From Strigops habroptila (taxonomy: Eukaryota > Chordata > Aves > Psittaciformes > Psittacidae), in NCBI RefSeq assembly GCF_004027225.2, contig NC_044289.2, positions 6,127,761-6,191,760 of the forward strand: a stretch of DNA of 64,000 nucleotides, read 5' to 3'. This document shows, piece after piece, positions 41,801 through 57,000 of this stretch. The position numbers and the translations under genes were made by a program. A model generated the notes under the pieces. It was not told the origin of the DNA. It saw only the letters and a list, made by a program, of their open reading frames with translations, and made no database searches. Each line of letters begins with the position of its first letter. Within the stretch, counting starts at the first letter, position 1.

Positions 41801-44800
41801 AAGGCTAATGTATCTCCAAATAGAGAAGTTATGTTAGGACAAACTACAATCAATTTCAGCATGCCAGATGAAAGCAGATGGCCTAAGAAATTATTAATAC
41901 AGAAGTAACCATTTTTCTCCAACAGAAATGAAAACAATGAACATGTGCATCTCATCCAAGGAAGATCGCATTCCAGGCTTCGGCTAGGGCCAACTGATCA
42001 ATAAACAGTTATCTTGGCTCAAGAGAACTTAAATCAACAGTCTGTCATTTGAAATAGGCATGTGTTAGGCAGCCTCACTTCTGTGTTTGTAATTTGGACA
42101 ATCTCAAACACTGGCTATTTCTGTGTTTTCAGTAACTGCAGTAATGCAAGATCAGAACTGCAAAAAGGGTATGGAGTCTGCTGGCATTCCACTCAGACTG
42201 GTAACAAGACAAAAGGAGCCGGAGGCAGTAAGACTTCGCTACTTCTGAGAAGAGACAGATTGCTCTTTTGAGGGGGAGGGGGGTTCTCTGTTTTTTAAAG
42301 TCTAATTTTGGTGTACAGCAAATAGTATAGATCAGAAAGCAGTTGATAAGGATTTGCTAAGATATATGGATCTCTCCTCTGACTGGAGAACCACAATCAC
42401 CTCAGTACTAGCCTAGCTCTCAGCCTTCCTAGAGTCCAGTATTTTGCTTTCAAGTTAATAAATCTTGGATGGATACTGTTAAGCCATTTTTGTTATCTTA
42501 CTGAAAAACAGATTTAAACTCCATTTCTACCACATGCTAACAGGCAATAATAATTTATAAAAATCTGAAATTCCTTTTTCTACTAATCTACAAGAAAGAT
42601 ATTCCCAATAACTGAGACTTTCCTTCTACAACTACCATCTTTCCAAGTTCAAGCATTTCCAGATTCATTACTAACCAACTTTAATAAAAGCAGAAATTTC
42701 TGTATCGCAGTTAAGATACCGAAGCACCTGATATCTTGCTGTAGAACAGACTTCTGAAGCACTGTGAACACAAAATGTTTTTAAAACCTTGCTGAATTAG
42801 ATAACCAATTTATTTAAAAAAAATTGCCAAGAGTAAGAATTTAGACATTGCAAAGCAATCAGGGATTTCCATGACTGCCACTGTGAAAATGCTACACTTA
42901 ATTACTAACCAGCCTCTTTGTAATTAAAAACATGCCCAAAAGCAAGCTTACTCTGTCCTTTATTTCCATCAAGCATTTTGTAGAAGTATTGAAGTTTTCT
43001 GTTAATAATTTACTTGCTTTGAGTGACAGAAAAAAAATATACATCAGGCTAAACGCCAAACGCTAAACCTCTCTCTACTATGAGATGCTTTGTTAAGGAC
43101 CAATGTTTAAAAGAAGCTTCAAACAGCCTTCATTTGATGAAGATCTACTTCTTGGGCTCTCTATAAGCATGTAGCCTGTACAACTGTGGCAAAGAAGGCA
43201 CAATGACATCGCCAGGTAGGTAGAAGGCATGATAAAAATGTAGTCACCAAGTCGCATTAAAACATACTGACCCATTCAAAATCTCACTCTAATAGTTCAC
43301 CTGTAGAGCTATCCTGGAGCAAACCAAGAATTTTCACTGATACAAACTAAACTGAAGTACAAGTCCTTTCATTTCTTACCAACTTTTCTGTATTTCCTTC
43401 AGAGAAAATACTTGAGATGATAGAAAACCAGATTACAAATAAAGAATAAGCATCACCAACGTGACCTCATTTTGATACTAAAGCTAAACAGTGTATTTTA
43501 GTATATACTCAAGTCTATTAAGCTCTTTTTCTTCACGAGTATAAAGTTTCTCACTAGTTCTGGTAGGAAACAAAAAGTAAAAATAAATAAAATAGCACAA
43601 AGGGGTACGGTCAACCTACAGTTTAACTGAAACTAATACCAATACTAAAACCAATACAGAATAAACTAAACACTGATCTGCTAAAAACCCTCACAGATGA
43701 AAAAGCCCAGGAACCAGGAGGTAACGATCTACATTACCACGTGTCTTAAGGTTATTTCCTATTTGTATTTTTGTGCCCAAAACAAGAAAGATCGGGTGCA
43801 CCACAGATGAAAACTTCTTCAACAGACAGTCCTCGTGCTACACCAACACCATTCCCTATTGGCCCTTTCAAACGTGATTGAAAGAGAAAGAATTTCAGTC
43901 TGCCTCTAGATGAGCTCAAAGTGGCAATACCTAAAACGCAGGAAAAACCACCTGATGGAAATATCCCAGGAGTTTATCCATAGGTATGGAATGGAAGGAG
44001 TGTATAAGATTGCATTATTTTTTTTACTGTTTTTTTTTTTTCTCTTACTTAATTTATAATACTTTAAACACTGGTCTCATAAATATAATATGAACACTTT
44101 ACACATGCCAAGCAATTAAAAGCTTTCCCCAAGAACTTTTAGGTCTTACCTGAACCACTGACGGCATCTGTTTACAGCATCTGGCTTTAGTCAGTAACCA
44201 CTTAATTTAGTCAGAACTACAACTAGATTTAATTCAACCGACATCTTAATATTAAAAAACTTGTAGGAACAAAAAGATGCCTACAGACATATCAGTTTGC
44301 CTTAAAGTGATTAAAGTCAGCATGAAAAAAAGATTGTCTGTGGTTTAAGAGCTGTTGCTTGTGTCCCCGCCCCTGGCGCATATCATCTTTAAATAAAAAG
44401 TGCAAATGGGATTTGGGGGACTGGATGGACTGATTTGCCTATTGTTTGTCTTCAGTTGCTTATTCTGTAGCCACCTCACATCAACTGTCCCATCATACTT
44501 TGGATTAGCTACAATTTAGCTACTTAGCTAAAATAAGGCTCACTGAAGAAAAGGAAGAAGTGACATCTACCTTCCAGACGTCTCCCACCCTTAAGTCCCA
44601 CAAAAGTGCTCATTTCCCTTTTTACAAAAACACAAAACCACCCTAAAATCTTGATTACAAAACTATTAAACATTTCAGTATTACCATCCATATAGTCACC
44701 TTCCTGTCAAGCAAGGCCAAAAAAGTGATGATGGATTCCCTTTGAATGCAAGAGATACTACACTTTTTGTAAGTAAACAGGCTGACATTACGATTGCAGT

Positions 44801-44969
44801 CTCTTCTGCGAGTGTACAGATGTCAGATGAACTGGTCCATTTTTGCAGGACCTTGTGTGTATTAACACCAGCAGATAAAGATCTAAGACTGATAATATAA
44901 ACCCAACGTGAACTATTAACTTCCAAGACCACCTACTGTATAGACAAGTTTGATTTTCTAAGGGATCAG

Positions 44970-45067
44970 TCAACAGCAGCTGCGCTTTGTCACCGATGGC
45001 TGTCTTCTGAGTTTGAAGCCCTTACCACTAGACGGGGGGTTGGTGTCAGTTGATGGAATTCTGCGAC
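44970..45067 (-). CDS. RAB22A: RAB22A coding exon 7, hypervariable tail and stop
   Basis: This exon encodes residues 163-194, SRRIPSTDTNPPSSGKGFKL then RRQPSVTKRSCC, and TGA at 44970-44972. The acceptor is cctccttgtag. The terminal double cysteine is the geranylgeranylation site. The VTK just before RSCC differs from the EPK that I recall for human. Confidence 0.97.
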
Positions 45068-48000
45068 CTACAAGGAGGCAGAAAAAAGAGATTATAGCAA
45101 ACATTATACTTGAAACTAACTCTAAGCATTCAGTCTATGTTTTGGATTAGTCATACATGATTAGTGACAACACTCCTGCATAACAGGAGGACGGCAGTTA
45201 ATAGTCTGCAAGAGGTATGGTTCCACAAAAAAGCAAAGGCAGTTTTAAGCTAATTTTGCAGTGTTTACACTTCAGGCTAAGCTAGACTTGGAGAACTAAG
45301 CTATAAAACCACCCAGAGAATATACTCTGCAGGATGCAATACCATCTGGAATATCTTCATTAAGAACTACCATCTTGACCTGTATTTCCACAGTACATCA
45401 CCTGCATCGGGTTTAGCACAGAAGTGCTCGTAAAGGCAGCTGCTTTAGTCATCTAATCAGTCATTAAAATCGACTATTCCTGGTTAAGTATTCTTTTCTG
45501 AGGAAGATTTATGATACTTTTTCCATAATTTATTCAAGATCAATTTTAGAGAGCAGCTATTAAGTCAGTAAATCAGAAAGCTATTCTACAGCACATACTT
45601 TTCACATCAGCTTCAATATATTCAATTGCTTATAAGGACTATTTTTATACATTCGTGCTACTGCCTGAAACATCCTGCAAATAATCTTGAATGGAATTCA
45701 GTTTGGAATATTTTCTGCTTTGCATTCACACAAGAGAACTTATTGTCATTCGCACCATGAAGCAATCAGAAAAGGTTTGCAATTTAAGTTTAAAAACCTC
45801 CAGGTATCACAGAAATACTCGTGGAAAATCTACACACAATAGTTGTCATTTCCCATGCAGTAATCTAGCCTTTATGAATTCTCCTATCTTTGAAAATGCA
45901 CCATTTTAGACTAAGTACAAACACTAAGAGTGAGAACTTCATTCCTTTTCTCAGCTGTATAAAGTCCGGATCATCTTCACACCATTTCCTTTCTCTTCTA
46001 TAACCTTGGAAGTACTAGTTGAAGCATTCAATAACAGGTATAATAAGATGACATTGACTTGACATGAGTGCCTGCTGCTATTTATCCAGCAACATCACAG
46101 TAGGCTTAAAAACTCTAAAAGGACTATTTAGAGGTCATTAGATGGCCAAAAATTCATACAGCTCATTTTGCAGTTTGTATTCATGCCCAACTGTCACAAA
46201 TTCAAGCCAGTATACTCTCACCTGAGTACCACAAAAAGTAATCAAATCTCTACTTGAACTTCTTTCAGAAGAAAGCATATTAACTGTTTTGATACTTACT
46301 AATTTCTATAAAGAGTTCATTAATGTTTATTGCATTTTTCGCACTTGTCTCTACAAATATTGCATGAATGGAATCTGCATAGTCTTTAGCATCTTTTTCC
46401 ATGACTTCCCTGCAAAAATAAAGCAAAGAAAAAACTGTGAATGCAAAACTCCACCATTAGTCAAAAACCTTAAGGGATAGATTAAGCTTTCAACTGTCTC
46501 ATTAAGGAGTACTTTGTATTTTACCTGTTTGGCATCACAGCCCTCCCTCATCCTGAAGTTAATGCTCATTCTTTACTCTATGCTGTCTCCCTGCCTTGAG
46601 GTATGAGCATTGCTGAAGCACAATCATAAACTAAGCAATGCCTTAATCCCTCTGACAGCATTACAGTGGAGTTTGTTTCTTGAGTGCTCTAAGTGTAGGT
46701 CTGCAATCAGTCATTACAGGGTCCTTTAATCTTGACGCGCACAGTTTTAGATGTACTGAAAAGATCCTAAAGCATTAATTCCACTAATCCAGTGGATTTC
46801 CTACAGCTGTTTACAAAAATGAGTATCTCACAACACTGCACAGATCATTCATATAGCATTTGCTTTACACTAAGCATGAAAATGTAGCTATAAACAGGAA
46901 CATATTTAGACTGAGCACTGGGTCAAGAAGTGAAAAAGTTACTCTACACCCTTAAGTAGGCAAGTTGATAACGTTTCCTTAATAACATGAAAAAACAAAC
47001 CCCAATAAGCAGAGAGAGGACTGGACTATATGTTGTATCACTTTACATACAAATTCTAGAAAATATAGGCTACTTTCAGTAACAAGGGATATAGGGTATC
47101 AAAAGCAGACTTTAGATCATTGACTCAAATGCTGCCTCTGACTGAAGCACAAGGAATCTTGCTCATCAGCTTGAATAACAATGTTTGCATAATTTATGTC
47201 GACTAAGCACCAAGAAACACACATTTGAGACAAATACTACATACTTTGTATTTGCCTTCTAATTAATTTTGTCATCAATTCTTTCAAGAGACATGCTACT
47301 TCTAACAGAAGTTATTAGAGCTCACTAGATAACTCCTATATATTAACAATTTGTAGAAATATACTAAAAACTAACTTTGCAGTGGTTCTTTAAACACATA
47401 ACCATCTGTCTCCTTTGAGACAACAGCTGTGGTACCTTTTCCAATAAAATCTAAACCCAAGAAGTTTGCACACACCTTCTTTCTGAATTTGGCTTACTCA
47501 ACCAGAACATCAGTGAAAAAGGGCTTGTTTTTAGTGCATGCCTTCTTGAAAGTCTGGCTGTTCATAAAGTTTCTCAAGAACTTTTCCTGCTCCCTGCAAC
47601 CATTTCAGCTACGAGCCAATTCCACCCCAGTATTTAAGCAGGGAAGGAAGGCACCTGAACAAGCAAGTTAGAAAAACCTACACAATGCTTTCCAACAGGC
47701 TTGATGTTTTCCTGAACAAAATGAGGTGCTACAGACTGACAGGAGTACTCCTTATAAAGTGAGATAAACAGCTTGTATTACACTGTAGTTTCACAGGCAG
47801 TTTAGACTTGTGTAACTTGGCACTGCCACTAGAAAAGGTAATCCTGTCTCACTGTAACCTGCTCATTCCTGACCCTGCTATCCCACCTCTGTTATGCCAG
47901 CAAGTGTTCATGGAGTGAGAAACGTAAATATACTTGGATGAGTTTTCCTTTTTTAAAATGATTAGTTTTAATCTGGATCCATTTTACAGCCTGATTTACT

Positions 48001-51000
48001 ACCCCATCACACACGTACTCACACCAACGCAGGGGAGGAAGTGGGCAAGACTGTCCAAGGCCAGACTAACCAAGTCTTCTGACAGCAGAAACAGCTCAGA
48101 CCACTTCTGAAACTACAATGCTAGTGCAAAAAGCTTAAATTGCTCTATACCTTTTACCTGTTCTGAAATGTGAAAATATTTAGCACTATGAGCTTAAGTG
48201 AAAATCTCCAAGTTAGCAAGTTATTTACCTTACATCATTAAGATCACACTTATTTCCTGCAATAGCTACAACAATGTTTGGAGGTCCATGCTGTCGAAGC
48301 TCTTTAACCCAGTTCTTTAATGTTGAGAAAGTTTCCTGATGTGTGGGGGAAAAAAAAGTAAAATAAAGAAAAAGAAGAAATTAAAGACTCAGAACTGGCC
48401 CATGAAACCCCCCACCCCCACCCCGAAATAGTAATGCTGGGAAAATATCACATTTCTTACCTCCTTTGTGATGTCATACACTATAATGGCTGCTGCTGAC
48501 CCTCTGTAATACATTGGGGCTAAAGCACGAAACTGGAAGAAAGACACCAGACATTACGAATCTGATCTTCTACTGACCTCCATGATCTCATTATTATTAT
48601 TATATTATGAAGAAGTGAAAACTAACTTTAAAGTCCACATTAGTGGAAAACTTTTCTTTACAATTACAGAGATGCTGTGCAATAACATACATAGCTTCCA
48701 TTCAAGTATTGTTTTACAAAAGGCCAACCAATACATAGTTTAGGCATCAGCAGCACACCTACCGCAAAAAGCAGGAAGCCAAACTTGACCTTACTTTGAC
48801 TAGATTAGAATCTCTCATTCAAAAGACTGTAGATTATATGCACAGACAGGATATATGCTCAACTTTAAACTCCACGTAAGGGGAAAATAGTCAAAACTGA
48901 ACTAGCTTCCTCCTCCAAGACATTCATGCTTTTGGACAAGAAGTAATTTCAAGAAAACTAGCATATAGTACCGCTGCTTTGAAACGTTCAGAAGTTGGCG
49001 TCAACCTTACAGCTTCAGGGATTTTGCTTCAGGGCTTTTTTTCCCCACCCCTCAAAAGTTAGAAGCATGTTTAAAACCGAAAACTGCAAAAGCCCACAAC
49101 TATGCGACCTGTTGCAAACAGAGTTTTAAGGAACACGCTAGATAGTAAAAGGTTACAGTAATTCTATTGTAATTTTCAAAATTAAATCTACAGCAGGTAT
49201 ATTTGGCTGGCAGTGCATTTGCAGTACATAAACCAGTCCTGTACCTTTGCATGGGCAGAGTGTTATGAATCCAGGACTGAAAAAAGTGATAAAGCATATG
49301 ATTAAGTTACACCAAAAATCAAGCATTCTTAAAAACAATGTGACATTCTGCCAATGTAAAAAGAAACAGACAACTAATCTAGCAACCAAAATTCTCAGTC
49401 AAAGCACAGAGTAAATTGCATATACTGTTTTCGTAAGCATATGCAATTTAGTGCTTTTGTGCATCTTATTACTCAGGGCAAGAATCATGACCAGAATACA
49501 GTTTTTCATAAAAGCTTATTCGGGTCTAATAAAATACCAATTTCCTTTTGCTTAGTACAGTTCAACAGAGAGCAATACTATAAATCATAAAAATCTTGCC
49601 ATAAAGCAGAATTCCAGAGCATTTACATTTGGCTCTCAAATTCTGTTTTGAAAACAGGGTTTTGAACACAAAGTTCAGGATACAAAAATATTTAATAGTG
49701 GGAAAGGGAGACACGGGCAGGGATTCAGTTCATGTTGGGACATAATCCCTCTCTTCCTCCCGAGTACTAAAATGTAAAGGGAAGCATATTTGGTAAACCA
49801 CCACTTGGACTGGTTGCAACCTGGCTTTTTGATTATTTGACTATTTACATTGGGAATAAACCAACTTTCACTTGCTGATTTTGTATTACTCTCATTTCCT
49901 GCCTGCTAACACTTAGATACTTTTTTCCACCTAAGAGCAGCCGGCAGATAAAATACATTAACAAAACAGATGTTACCAGAAACACTGAATTTTCCTTTTG
50001 CTATTTTTCCAAAGACTTCAGCTTACCCTCCAGTCTCCAATTAGTGTTTTGACAGAATTATTAAGACATAATTATCCAGAGAAACTCAGAATTGTTAGGT
50101 AAGAAGGCAAAGCCCCCGATTGCTGCAAGTAATCTGCTACAACTAATCGCCTATCAACTATACTCTGTGTAGAAGAAATGAGAGCAGAAATAAGGCTGGG
50201 CAATGAGCTGTGTGAAGTAAGCTAGTGTACATTTCCACTTCTGGAGTGAAGCAGGCCCTCCACTCCCTGAAGTCATTTAGAACACAGGGGTTGCCCAGGG
50301 TAGCATAGAACTATTCACTCCTGGGCTTCTGAAGTGGAAAAGAGCGAATGCTCCTCAAGAAGCCAGGATTACAAATTCTGCGCATTAGGTATAGCTCACC
50401 AGAGACATTTTAGTTCCAAGAATGGGGTGGATATTTACGGTATTCCAGATATCACAGAGGAAATCCCTTCCGTAATTCATTGTTAGATGTAACTCTGCTA
50501 TGGATTTCAGGGCAAGGCAGGTACACAGACCATTTGTGACTAGCAGCAAGTGACAGTGCTGCTCTGTTTTGAAGAAAGAAACATTTATGAAGATACTGGC
50601 ATCATAAGCTTCCCAGATATCACAGCTCACACGTCAGAGACCAGGTAAGACATCTTTCCCTTTTTTTATTTCAAGAAAGATACCATGCAGCTTGTGTGGA
50701 AGGAAATTAAAGCGGTATCATTCAAAGTCTAAAAACAAATACAAGGAACATGATGGTCATGTGCAGAGATGCTTACTCTGATTGTAGTGTGCTGAATCCA
50801 CATTACAATGTTCTCCCATGGCTTGCAAACACAGTTAAAGTGAACAGGATGGAATACGTATTGGAAGTTTCTTGCCAAGTTGTGGCAGGCATGTTCATAA
50901 AGCTTTCCATTTAAGAGTACCAGCCTCTCAGAAGTCATACTCTATCTCTCAGAAGACTCACATTCCAGCATTAACATTTCCAAATGGGCTAGGATGTTCA

Positions 51001-54000
51001 CTCAAGACAAACTATTCACAGAAATGCTGAGTGAGTGCTGGTAATGGAAGGACTTGGGTATTTCTAGTAACATGGATACTATTGGACATATCCCTGGGAC
51101 ACATCCCTGGCAACATAAATTTGCTTCATATAGTGCTGCTGGATGGAATTAAATTGTGATTCAAAATCTAGGACACTGAAATGCAATACAAATATAGTTG
51201 AGCTACTTTCTAGAGCCAAACCTGAAAAATAGTACAGCTGCATTTTCCAGTAATTATTCTAAACTAATAATAACCCAACCTGATCAAACTGACTCTTGTG
51301 GGGGACAGCTCTGGTGTCTATCTTTGTTACAGTTCACTCTCATCCTAAATAAACTCATCATGAGCGACTGACAATTGCCAGTAGTTAACAGTCAAGAATC
51401 TGCAACATAGCATTGTTAATACAGCTACTATAATTTCTACCACTGTTACTAGGAATCCATAAACAAGCAAGTTCACTAGCAAAGTCTTCCTTTTGAATTC
51501 TAAGTAAAAATCATGCAAATTAACTGATTTCATTTGACTAGTCATTTTCTTGAAAGCTTCTCTTGCCTCCCTTCAGAACTACACATGCTGCAGAGATCAA
51601 AACAACCAAAACAGATTTCTTGACATAGCTTCTAACATTACCAGATGTGAGAAGTAAAACTTTATAAAATAATAGATCAGTTATCACCCATAACACTGCT
51701 TGAAACATTGCTTTCTAAAGCCTAAGCCCATACCCTACTCACATTAATAACCCGAACACTGAAGCTAACAATGTGTTAGCAGTTGTATATTTTCCCAGAA
51801 TTGGGGCCTTACTCATAACTCTGAAACACAATTATTCATTTCACTTTGATTCTCATGTTGCCAGATGCACTGGCTGCAAAATAACTCCAGCTGAATGTTT
51901 AAAACTCAACTAGAAAAGGTGCTAGAGACAGCTGCTGGCTCCCCCTCCACCTTGTTTTCTTTTGAAATGGCACTCTTAGTGAATCTAAACCCAGTCTTTT
52001 GTTTTTATAGGCTCCTCCTTTTAGGTAATCACCTTAGCTTTGTCCTTAAACCATAGCAACAATGAAAAATAAAAATATATTTACAGTGCCCATATCTTTG
52101 CAGGAACCTGCCTAGAAACAAACATTCTAGGCCATGTTCATAAAACCAGATCACACTGTGACTTTCAAGGGCAGGGCTGAAAAGCGACCCAATCTCTATC
52201 CAGAACTATCAGCACAGATATTGATTCTACTCACCCGCTCCTGTCCAGCTGTATCCCAAATTAGGAATTTATGCAGCTCATTTTGATACTGTACAGTCTT
52301 GGTCATAAATGAGGCTCTGGAAAAAAATTACAGCTTATGCTTTTCAGAATATAAACGCACTCTTAGAACATTATCACCATGAACTTTCAAAAAGGTCTGC
52401 ATTTCAATAAAAGTGCTTCCCACACACACATACACAAAACTGGCACAGATTTTCATACATAAAGGCTGAAATTAATGAGGCAAAGGGCCTCAGAGGATGA
52501 AATTCAACTCAGAAAACAGAAGGAACACAAATGCAAATTATGAGCTTTCATTGTTCATAAGCTTTTGATAAAAATGAAGGCTGTATGACCAAAAAAAATC
52601 AGGAAGGTCAGCCTTTTTAACAGCATTCTTCTTAAATGGAGGAATCACCACAGCAAATCACTTAAGCGTGTACCAGAAACTTCCAGAGGGAAAAAGATCA
52701 AATCCTTCCCCTTTGTACCAGCTTTTTCTATCCCTGTCCTAACATTCAGATAAACACTGGCAAGTCCATACTTCGGAATAAGACACAGGAGATTCATATC
52801 ATGTTTGGTAGGTGTTAAGAAGAGAGAAATCGATAATGAGCAAGTTGCTTGCTTTCTGCACTCCATACAGCTCCCAAAACCTGGCTATTGAATGCTTCTG
52901 TCTGCAGAGGCTCATGTGCTTCAGAAGACAATCCCCCCCTCCGCTTCTTCCTATGCTCCAGCTGCCCCCACCCAACTTCCAGCTGTTTTACAGTAACATA
53001 TTGAAATATATTGTAAAGAACTTTTGTGTTTTACTTGATCTACTTTACCTGAATCACTGTTTTCCACAAGAACAGGAATTCTGAGAGCTAATCTTTTACA
53101 AGGGGGAGTTCTTTGCTCTATTACCTGTAGGCACATTTTTTACTATAGAAGCCACACATTGAATTCAAATCCTTGTTGAGTAAGAACTATAGATGCCATG
53201 ACTATTTTAAGCATATGAGATCCTACATTATGATCCTAAATATCTTTTGCATGCTTAATTCCTGTCACTTGACAATACTGCAGGTTCCCAAACTTGTTCT
53301 ACTGTCAATTCTGGACAGAATGCAGGTGGTAGCCCGTGTTGGAGCTTCCTAGCATACACTAAGCTTGTCATAGATTCAGAGAGCAGGAATCTTTCAGCAT
53401 GATAAACAACATGAAATACCTGAGTCCAAGACTCTGAACTTCAGTTTATCTTGGATCTTAAGTACCACCAGGGCACAGATTTTAATGAGATCCGTGACAC
53501 TTCTGTAGTTACTATAACTCTTTGGATGTTTCAGTGATATAGGAGGACAAAACAGCTATTGACATTTTTAAAAAGGAAAGGGAGCAATTACACAATGCTT
53601 TCAGATACTAAGAGGTAACCTTCTTTCCATCCTCAAGCTCAGATGATTTGCCAAATAGTATCTCAATCTCCAAAGCTCATTATTCTTTTAAGAGGCCAAA
53701 TAAAAGGTTGCAGCATCCCTAAAAAGAGCCTAACTGCAATACATTTAAACACAGTTAATTAGATGATGTATTTTAACAGAGAGTAACAAGAAATAAAGTG
53801 ATAGCAGCATCTGTTGTAAACTACAAAGACTTCCACTTCCATAAGACTGCTACAAATTAAGCATCAATTCTGAATTCTCTAGCCAATAAGTAAACAATTC
53901 CCTAAATCATAGATTCTCTCTGAAAATTTATCTTACTTGGTTCTATAAACCAAAACATTCCTGTACAGTCAATTTGAACTGAACAGCTGTGTTGCTCTAA

Positions 54001-57000
54001 TTCACATCACAACTAAACATCCCAAATGGCAGCCGACAATAGAGGTTGAATGCTTCTTGAAATTCTTTGACAAATGGAAGCTTTCATTGTGACAGATGTC
54101 AATTAAAAAAAACCCCAAGAAAAACAGCTCAAGGACAAACCACTGTTGGGTCAACAAAACCCTCCAAATTAGAGCTATCCTTAATCACTTGTAGTAAGAA
54201 AACAGGCATTATGTCTACTAAATTTCCAAGCTGCTTCTACCAGCTAAGTAAGCACTATAACTATGTGAACAAGATGCACCTGAAGTAGTTTTATACCCAT
54301 TCATAATTCCTTTCGATGCTATAATGAAAGACTAGATATTCTGCAGTGCCTACAGATATATGCTGGGGCAGGCAAAGCAGAATGTGTCCTCAGCATCCTG
54401 AGATGACAAAAGTTGCAGAATTCTGACAGGATTTCTACAGCTGCCCATATTTGAACCTGAATGATGAGCATTCATGATAACAAAGTGCGATTGCCCAGAT
54501 AATTCTAACAGGAATAGAAACAGGACAGGAAACAAGATTGTATCTCATGAACTCAAAAACACAGGAGTAAACATAGAAATGTTCTCAGCTTTAGTTTTAG
54601 GATGATCAAAACTCCTCCAATCCTTACTTTGTTCTTCCTACCTCCTAAAATAAAAACAAGGTCTAGAAAGTCTCAAAATTAATTTGCTTAGAATTTTGGG
54701 ACGGCATCCCTGCTATTTAGACAAATTTTGGTTCATTTATACTACTACAGCAAGCTACCAAGATATCAAATCCTCAGACCAATGAATGATTGTGTTAAGA
54801 CAGCTAAAAGAGAGACTTTTAGTCTGTCACTTCAAGCAAGTATACTAATCCCAGTACTGTCACTAAACTCATGAAGACAAATTCTCTTCTGCACATTAGT
54901 ACAATGGCTAGCATCTTCTAACAGCACCTTAAGTTACTACATAGCATCTGTTACAGACATTCCTGGGGGAAGACATGTGCCTGTGATCTCTTTTTGTTCC
55001 TGTCTCCAAACAGATTGGTGCTACACTGGAGGGAGGAGGGGAAAAAAAAAGAAAAAAGAAAGGAGAAATCAGCTAACACAGCACACAGTCAGAAAGCTAC
55101 GAGATTGAAATAAACTGACTTTGGAGGGAAGACAGCAAGATTTGATGAAATTCATTCTAAAGCTACCTTTGTTAACAGGAAAATTTATTAAAAAAGCATA
55201 TTTCCTGCAGAGTACCTTGCAGTGCACTACCAGTATTTACATGCAAAAACAAAAGAGGGGGGAAAAAAAAAGTGGGGGGCACAAGGGGGAATGGAGAGAG
55301 AGAGAGAGATCTTCAGAACCATATTTGGGTTTGGGTTGGGTTTTTCTTTCAGAAGGACAGGATGAGACACAGCTGACTTTTATCAGCAGCATCTTTCTTG
55401 GTCAAAGCAGTAGTACAGCCTGTGCACCACCTGAGACAGGAAGTTGCACTGACATCCCCCCCACACTTCTCAGCATCAAATGAAGTCATGTCCTCCTGTA
55501 AAGTAAGGAATTGCTACCGAAAAAAGCAGCCCATAAGACACTTGCAAAGCAAAAAAGACAGCAAAGGAAACAAAAAGATCCAACCACCCCAAGAATTCCT
55601 CGTATTCAGTCTTCCTTCTATGCATTTGAAGATTTGAGCTCAGCAATGTTGTTATTTTGAGGCTCAACTTTTAACCATCCTTACCCCTGACACCAACTGC
55701 ACTAACAATTTCATCAGTTACTTATGCCTGTGTATCACGTATAGACATGTAAAATCACAAGTAATTCATTAAGAGAACTACAGCCTGAATTAGTATGTTA
55801 ACTACCTTCAAAACAGACTTGTCCTTGTACATAACTCTTAAAAGAAACCTTAAAAAATAAAATCGTGTAGTCATATAATAGACTTCAAAATTTAAGAGTA
55901 GTACACGAGAAAAGCATGTTGTTCCTTTAACAGAAGCATCATAATCCAGGATCTCTAGCAGGATTTTGCTATCTTAGATTAACAACACAAAATGGGTCCA
56001 GATCTTACTCATGAAAATGGAGTTACAGGAGTGCCGCATACACTTCTACATTTCCTAAGGTAGTTCATGAGCTAATGAAGGCTGCAGTCGTGTTTTTCAC
56101 CACATTTAGCTGCCACAATGGAGAATCGAGTGATCTATTCAGGAGGTACAAACGTATATTCATACAATTTGTTTTTAGTCTTGAACAAATCACTTCTACT
56201 CAGTTTCTTACCCTATTGTTGGGTTGATGTTGGGATCAAAGCTATCTTCTACAAATCTCCACACAATACTCGACTTGCCCACACCAGTATCCTAAAAAAA
56301 GAACAGAAACAGTTGAAAGAGACATTAGTTACTATAACCAGACGTTTCTTTTTGTCCTCAAATCTTGCAGTACATGTACATGAATAATATGTTCCTGCAG
56401 AGAACCTCAGAGAAGTTAAATTCCGAAATACTTCAGGTATTAATTTGGTAGAAATGAAAGGTCTCTGATAAGTTAGTTTTCTAAACAATATTGTTAAGAT
56501 ATTTTTATGAAGGACTAGATATCTGCATTTATGCTTATTATCATTTATTCAAACTTTTGTTTTTCCAAAGCTATGCACAAATTACATTTGAACAAGAATA
56601 GGGAAAAAAACATCTACCACTTTTAGTAAAATAGACAGCGAGTACAGTATTCCATCTTTTCAAGCCAATGAAGCACATTAAATTATATAAGAGTGACACA
56701 CACATTTCAACCTCTGACTAATGCCGTCCCACCCTGCTTAATGAAAGACTTGCAATTTCTTCTGTGACACACCTGAAACATGTTTCTAATGGAACTCCAC
56801 AGAGCTATAAATGGCTCTGTGAGGAAAAGAGGAAATGCAACATGAAAATTTTGGGTCATGTATGTATTTGCACCACTGACTCCATGGTTAAAAAGCATAT
56901 TTAGGAGTGAAAGAAGTCAACAAACTACTAGCAGTAAGACTGTTCTCAATAGCAGCTGGACATTTTAAGTGGTCATTTAATTAAGACAGGTGAAGACAAA

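Larger units (their letters stand above)
38014..44969 (-). other. RAB22A: Probable long 3' UTR of RAB22A
   Basis: From the RAB22A stop to the AATAAA at 38054-38059 there is no other gene, only AT-rich sequence and one short CR1 remnant. A 3' UTR of about 6.9 kb would fit the long 3' UTR of human RAB22A (family knowledge). Further minus-strand AATAAA copies inside this stretch, for example near 38760, 39649 and 42960, could give shorter isoforms. The true end is inferred. Confidence 0.55.
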
